From NCBI GenBank assembly GCA_002337045.1, contig DDFF01000012.1:124001-188000 (forward strand): 64,000 nucleotides of DNA, in the 5' to 3' direction. Under the pieces are notes generated by a model. The model was not told where the DNA came from, made no database searches, and was given only the letters and a program-made list of their open reading frames with translations. Every line of letters starts with the position of its first letter. Positions within the stretch are counted from its first letter, which is position 1. Positions 61,277 to 64,000 of this stretch are shown here, piece after piece. The position numbers and the translations under genes were made by a program. The stretch comes from Bacteroidetes bacterium UBA1935. Its GTDB lineage: Bacteria > Bacteroidota > Bacteroidia > Chitinophagales > Chitinophagaceae.

Positions 61277-61831
61277 ATGCAACGCAAATTACTAATCATT
61301 ATTGGCCTGATGGGATGTGTTTTGATAACATTTGCCCAAAAGAAGAAAAAGAACAACAATGAAACAACTGCAGCAAAAGCAGATACCAGTATCAATTACA
61401 AAGAAGTAGGCGCACCAATGCCCCCACTCAGGGCATTACACATGCAAAATAAAAGTGGCAGCGGAGAGCTGTATACGACTAAAGACATGCCTGCCAAAAA
61501 GAATGTGCTAGTAATGATGTATAACCCAACATGCGGTCACTGTCAGGAAGAAACAATTGACATTGCCAAGCATCTGGATGCCTTTAAAAATACAGAAGTA
61601 TTGCTACTGGCAGATACCGTGATGAAAGAATACATTGATTTCTTTCATTCTTCAACAAAAGTATTTGACTACCCTGAAATAAAGATGCTGCTGGACCATA
61701 GTGGATTTATTAAACACACTTTTACATACACATCGTTGCCGCAGATAAACATATATAATAAAGAAAGGAAACTTGTCAGGATATTTTCAGGCGATACTCC
61801 GATAGATTCGCTGAAACCATATATCCAATAA
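61277..61831 (+). CDS. Secreted thioredoxin-like protein
   Basis: 184 residues with a signal peptide (MQRKLLIIIGLMGCVLITFA) and a Lys/Asn-rich linker. The thioredoxin-like domain has CGHC (86-89) in NPTCGHCQEET and the cis-proline in SLPQINIY. Periplasmic thiol-disulfide oxidoreductase or redox-sensing protein, TlpA/ResA-like, without the extra insert of true ResA. Fifth thioredoxin-fold protein of the window. Divergent from rarA. Confidence 0.82.
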   Translation: MQRKLLIIIGLMGCVLITFAQKKKKNNNETTAAKADTSINYKEVGAPMPPLRALHMQNKSGSGELYTTKDMPAKKNVLVMMYNPTCGHCQEETIDIAKHLDAFKNTEVLLLADTVMKEYIDFFHSSTKVFDYPEIKMLLDHSGFIKHTFTYTSLPQINIYNKERKLVRIFSGDTPIDSLKPYIQ

Positions 61832-61864
61832 AAACAAAGTGTGGCTTAAGCCACACTTTGTTTT
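61831..61864. terminator. Bidirectional terminator
   Basis: A perfect 15-bp stem (AAAACAAAGTGTGGC) with loop TTAA between converging genes. It includes the stop of the upstream gene's last base and the stop codon of the minus-strand gene (61846-61848). Confidence 0.9.
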
Positions 61865-62319
61865 TTGATATAATCTCTGATTTTGCGGACATAATCAAAA
61901 TATCCCCTCTCCATCCTTAGCCAGAAGACTGTAAAGATTACCACACCAATTATACCGAATGTATAAGTATAGATGTGAAGCCCTTTACCTACAGTCATAG
62001 TAACTATAGTAGCTATAAATAAGAACAAACAGAATATCATTATCAACAATGGCCCCCCAGAGTCAATTTTGCGCATTTTAGAACTGATCACAATCTGAGT
62101 TTTGTCCCCCTTATTACTCAACTCAACATGTGTGATTGGCAAAGTCCTGATTTCGTTTTCCTGTTCTGCATGCGGTATTACCCTGATAATCCTGTCTTTT
62201 TCAGACACTTCAAAATCAAGATTGTGAACCTTTACATGCTTTCCGAGTAAACGGACTTTAATGTCATCCGGACGCATTGACGATTGGTACCGGTACGTAC
62301 GTGAGAATATCATAGGCAC
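61846..62319 (-). CDS. Small membrane protein of unknown function
   Basis: 157 residues. A cytoplasmic-type N-terminal beta-rich part (about 1-85, with ITHVELSNKGDKTQIVISS) is followed by two membrane helices (LLIMIFCLFLFIATIVTM and YTFGIIGVVIFTVFWL) and a basic tail (YVRKIRDYIKKQ). No family recognised. The 243-base gap upstream of it (62320-62562) is AT-rich and shows no gene. Confidence 0.75.
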   Translation of the reverse strand: MPMIFSRTYRYQSSMRPDDIKVRLLGKHVKVHNLDFEVSEKDRIIRVIPHAEQENEIRTLPITHVELSNKGDKTQIVISSKMRKIDSGGPLLIMIFCLFLFIATIVTMTVGKGLHIYTYTFGIIGVVIFTVFWLRMERGYFDYVRKIRDYIKKQSVA

Positions 62320-62562
62320 TAATTTTTGGTTAAAAGAACTTGTTTACATGAAAGTTAAGCACAATATCTACGCCTTACAATGTGGCTTGGATTAAAATTT
62401 GCACTTCTTTTTTAATGTATCCAAAAACTATGCCAAATTAATAATACAAATTACTGATTATCAATTAATTACAAAGAAATGATTAGCTCATTTATGTTAT
62501 TCACAATTATGTAAAAACTACTGCTAATCAGTTTTGTAAAAACAAACAAAAATCCTTATATT

Positions 62563-64000
62563 TTATTTCGTACCTATCGATTGATAGTACTGTTGCACCA
62601 TATTGCGGTAGTATGGTTTCAGTTGTGCAGGTGTGGTTTTGTATTGCTCTGAAAGCTGTTTGTTTTCGTTGATATAACGTTGCAATTCTGCAGGTATCTG
62701 CTTGCTTATTTCATCTGCACTTTTTGATGAACGTTTATCATCCTGCTCTTGCTCGCGCAAAGATTTCTCTGCCTGCAAAAGCCTTGTCAATATTTCTTTC
62801 TGACGCATCATCATCTCTGCACTCATGCGTTTGTTTACAAGGTCTGTCTCAATTCTATCCATCTTCTCCTGTAACTCTTTCAGCTCTTTTGCATTGCCCA
62901 TGCCTTTGCTATTCAGCAAGCTATTGAGTTGCTGCAACTGACGTCGGATAGCTGCTTGTTGCTGTGCCATCTGCGCCAGCTTTTGTGCATTGCCGTATTC
63001 ACCCTCGCTACCTTCTTTATTCTGAGGCTTACCGTCTTTCGATTCCTGTCCTTGCTGCCCTTCTCGCTGTTGCTTGGCATTTTCCATTTGCTGCATAGCA
63101 TTGCCCAGTTGTTGTTGTTGAGTAATGATATCGCTCAACTGTTTGCCAACACCGGGCTTCGGTGTTTTACCACCGGGATTGTTACACTGTCCTTGCTTGC
63201 CTGAAGAGTTGTTTTGCTGACTTTGTTGTTGCATCAAATTCGATAATACTTCATTCAGCATCAATGCCAGATTGTTGGTATGCATCATGGCATACTGCTG
63301 TCTTGCCATCACATCTTCACGACGGCGGTTTTCCATCATTTTGATGGCTGCAGCTATATTATTCTCAAGCTCTGTAGTTTCTTTATTGATAGTTGGCGCA
63401 AGCTTAAACAGTTCTTTACTGAGTGTAAACAAACTATCGCGTATCATGCGGCTGTTGGCATGCAGGCGTTTTTGCTCTTGCTGATTGGCAATATAGTTTT
63501 GCGATGTAGGAGGTGTGTTTTGCACTTTCTTAATAAGTTGCTCCTGATCAAAAGACAAGCGTACCAGATTGGTGAGTATCTGCCTTACTGCTCGTATATC
63601 TTTTTTCAACTGCATGGCATTCATACCACCTGCACCCGACTTCAGGCTCTGCGCCATAGACTTCAGATTTTCTGCTGCCTGGCTCTGCGACTTGCTCGAT
63701 TGGCTTTTCTGCCCCTGCTCCAGTTGCTGCTTGCTATCCTGCATATCCTGCTTAGCATCGTTGGCTTTATCTTTTTCTTTCGCCACATCCTGCTCTTGCT
63801 TCATTTCCTTGTTCAGCTCTTCCATCTGCTTCATCTCTTCGCTCATGGCCTGTTCCAGTTCTTTCTTCAAAGCCTCCTGTTCTTTAGACAGTTGCTGATT
63901 ATCCTTTTTACCTTTATCAGTTTCCGCCTTCAGGTCCAATTGTTTCTCTGCCAGCTTATCCATTTTGTTGGCAAGGTCTTCCATACGCATTTGCATCTCC
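62563..64000 (-). CDS. DUF4175-like coiled-coil protein, C-terminal part (5' end outside window)
   Basis: The frame is open to base 64000, so about 479 C-terminal residues are visible. The region is Gln/Glu/Lys-rich and almost wholly coiled coil (for example KEQEALKKELEQAMSEEMKQ), with a Gln/Asn/Gly-rich disordered section (SSGKQGQCNNPGGKTP). The final part has heptad character (RMSAEMMMRQKEILTRLL) and ends YYQSIGTK. This matches the long tail of Bacteroidota DUF4175 proteins, which have N-terminal membrane segments. Function unknown. Confidence 0.75.
   Translation of the reverse strand, partial: EMQMRMEDLANKMDKLAEKQLDLKAETDKGKKDNQQLSKEQEALKKELEQAMSEEMKQMEELNKEMKQEQDVAKEKDKANDAKQDMQDSKQQLEQGQKSQSSKSQSQAAENLKSMAQSLKSGAGGMNAMQLKKDIRAVRQILTNLVRLSFDQEQLIKKVQNTPPTSQNYIANQQEQKRLHANSRMIRDSLFTLSKELFKLAPTINKETTELENNIAAAIKMMENRRREDVMARQQYAMMHTNNLALMLNEVLSNLMQQQSQQNNSSGKQGQCNNPGGKTPKPGVGKQLSDIITQQQQLGNAMQQMENAKQQREGQQGQESKDGKPQNKEGSEGEYGNAQKLAQMAQQQAAIRRQLQQLNSLLNSKGMGNAKELKELQEKMDRIETDLVNKRMSAEMMMRQKEILTRLLQAEKSLREQEQDDKRSSKSADEISKQIPAELQRYINENKQLSEQYKTTPAQLKPYYRNMVQQYYQSIGTK

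Noticed and set aside
63569..63898. 109-codon Cys/Ser-rich plus-strand frame
   Set aside because: Antisense to the Gln/Glu/Lys-rich coiled-coil gene; composition is an artefact.

Overview
The window looks like a housekeeping stretch of a Bacteroidota chromosome, most likely class Chitinophagia/Sphingobacteriia. The evidence is lineage-typical: promoters with a TAnnTTTG box and a TTG about 18-20 bases upstream; A/T-rich leaders without Shine-Dalgarno sites; a secreted enzyme with a type IX secretion C-terminal domain; a stand-alone GldM-C-like domain; an IPExxxVDY-type protein; a DUF2723/GT117 membrane protein; and many short SPASE II lipoproteins beginning C-[KST]-K. No prophage, insertion sequence, CRISPR array or other clear island is visible.

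Layout. 0-6 kb: C-terminal part of an Omp85 (BamA/TamA) protein, an arginase with a probably leaderless promoter, a GldM-C-like secreted protein, valS and rnpB. 6-12 kb: GH5 glycosidase, Ogt-type methyltransferase coupled to an alpha/beta hydrolase, the DUF177-rpmF-plsX operon, and a DUF58 protein. 12-17 kb: a small Cys-rich lipoprotein next to a MauE/DoxX-thioredoxin fusion, rluD-like gene, tatA, lytic transglycosylase, rpsT, and a second MauE-thioredoxin fusion. 17-25 kb: secreted serine hydrolase, a glycosylation operon (GT2, GT-C with TPRs, acyltransferase), rpsP, ffh, a Pmp3-type peptide. 25-37 kb: two more Cys-rich lipoproteins, alkane monooxygenase with a lipoprotein and a Crp/Fnr regulator, tandem thioredoxins, dnaE, a lipoprotein cluster with the fourth Cys-rich copy, and pabB. 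37-47 kb: an acidic disordered protein, purA, an SPFH protein, GT117, tRNA-Cys, a nucleoside phosphorylase, lgt. 47-59.4 kb: the S10-spc ribosomal protein cluster in canonical order (rpsJ to rplO, secY, map), all on the minus strand. 59.4-64 kb: TonB-C-like protein, rarA, a thioredoxin-like protein, a small membrane protein and the end of a DUF4175-like coiled-coil protein.

The most interesting signal is a paralogous family of four tiny lipoproteins (11762, 24995, 25366 and 35129). They share lipid-Cys, then C-x-C six or seven residues later, A-x-x-[KQ]-C, and a near-terminal C-[EDH]-[LI]. One copy sits directly before a MauE-thioredoxin membrane protein of the type linked to envelope disulfide chemistry, and one copy appears to start at ATA. 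The window also carries five thioredoxin-fold proteins and Lgt, so thiol chemistry and lipoprotein maturation recur, although joint action is an inference.

The ribosomal cluster also has unexplained structure: a perfect hairpin between rplO and secY, a strong stem-loop between rplF and rplR, a complex fold between rpsH and rplF, an internal promoter-like box between rplN and rplX, and a break after map where the alpha operon would normally follow.
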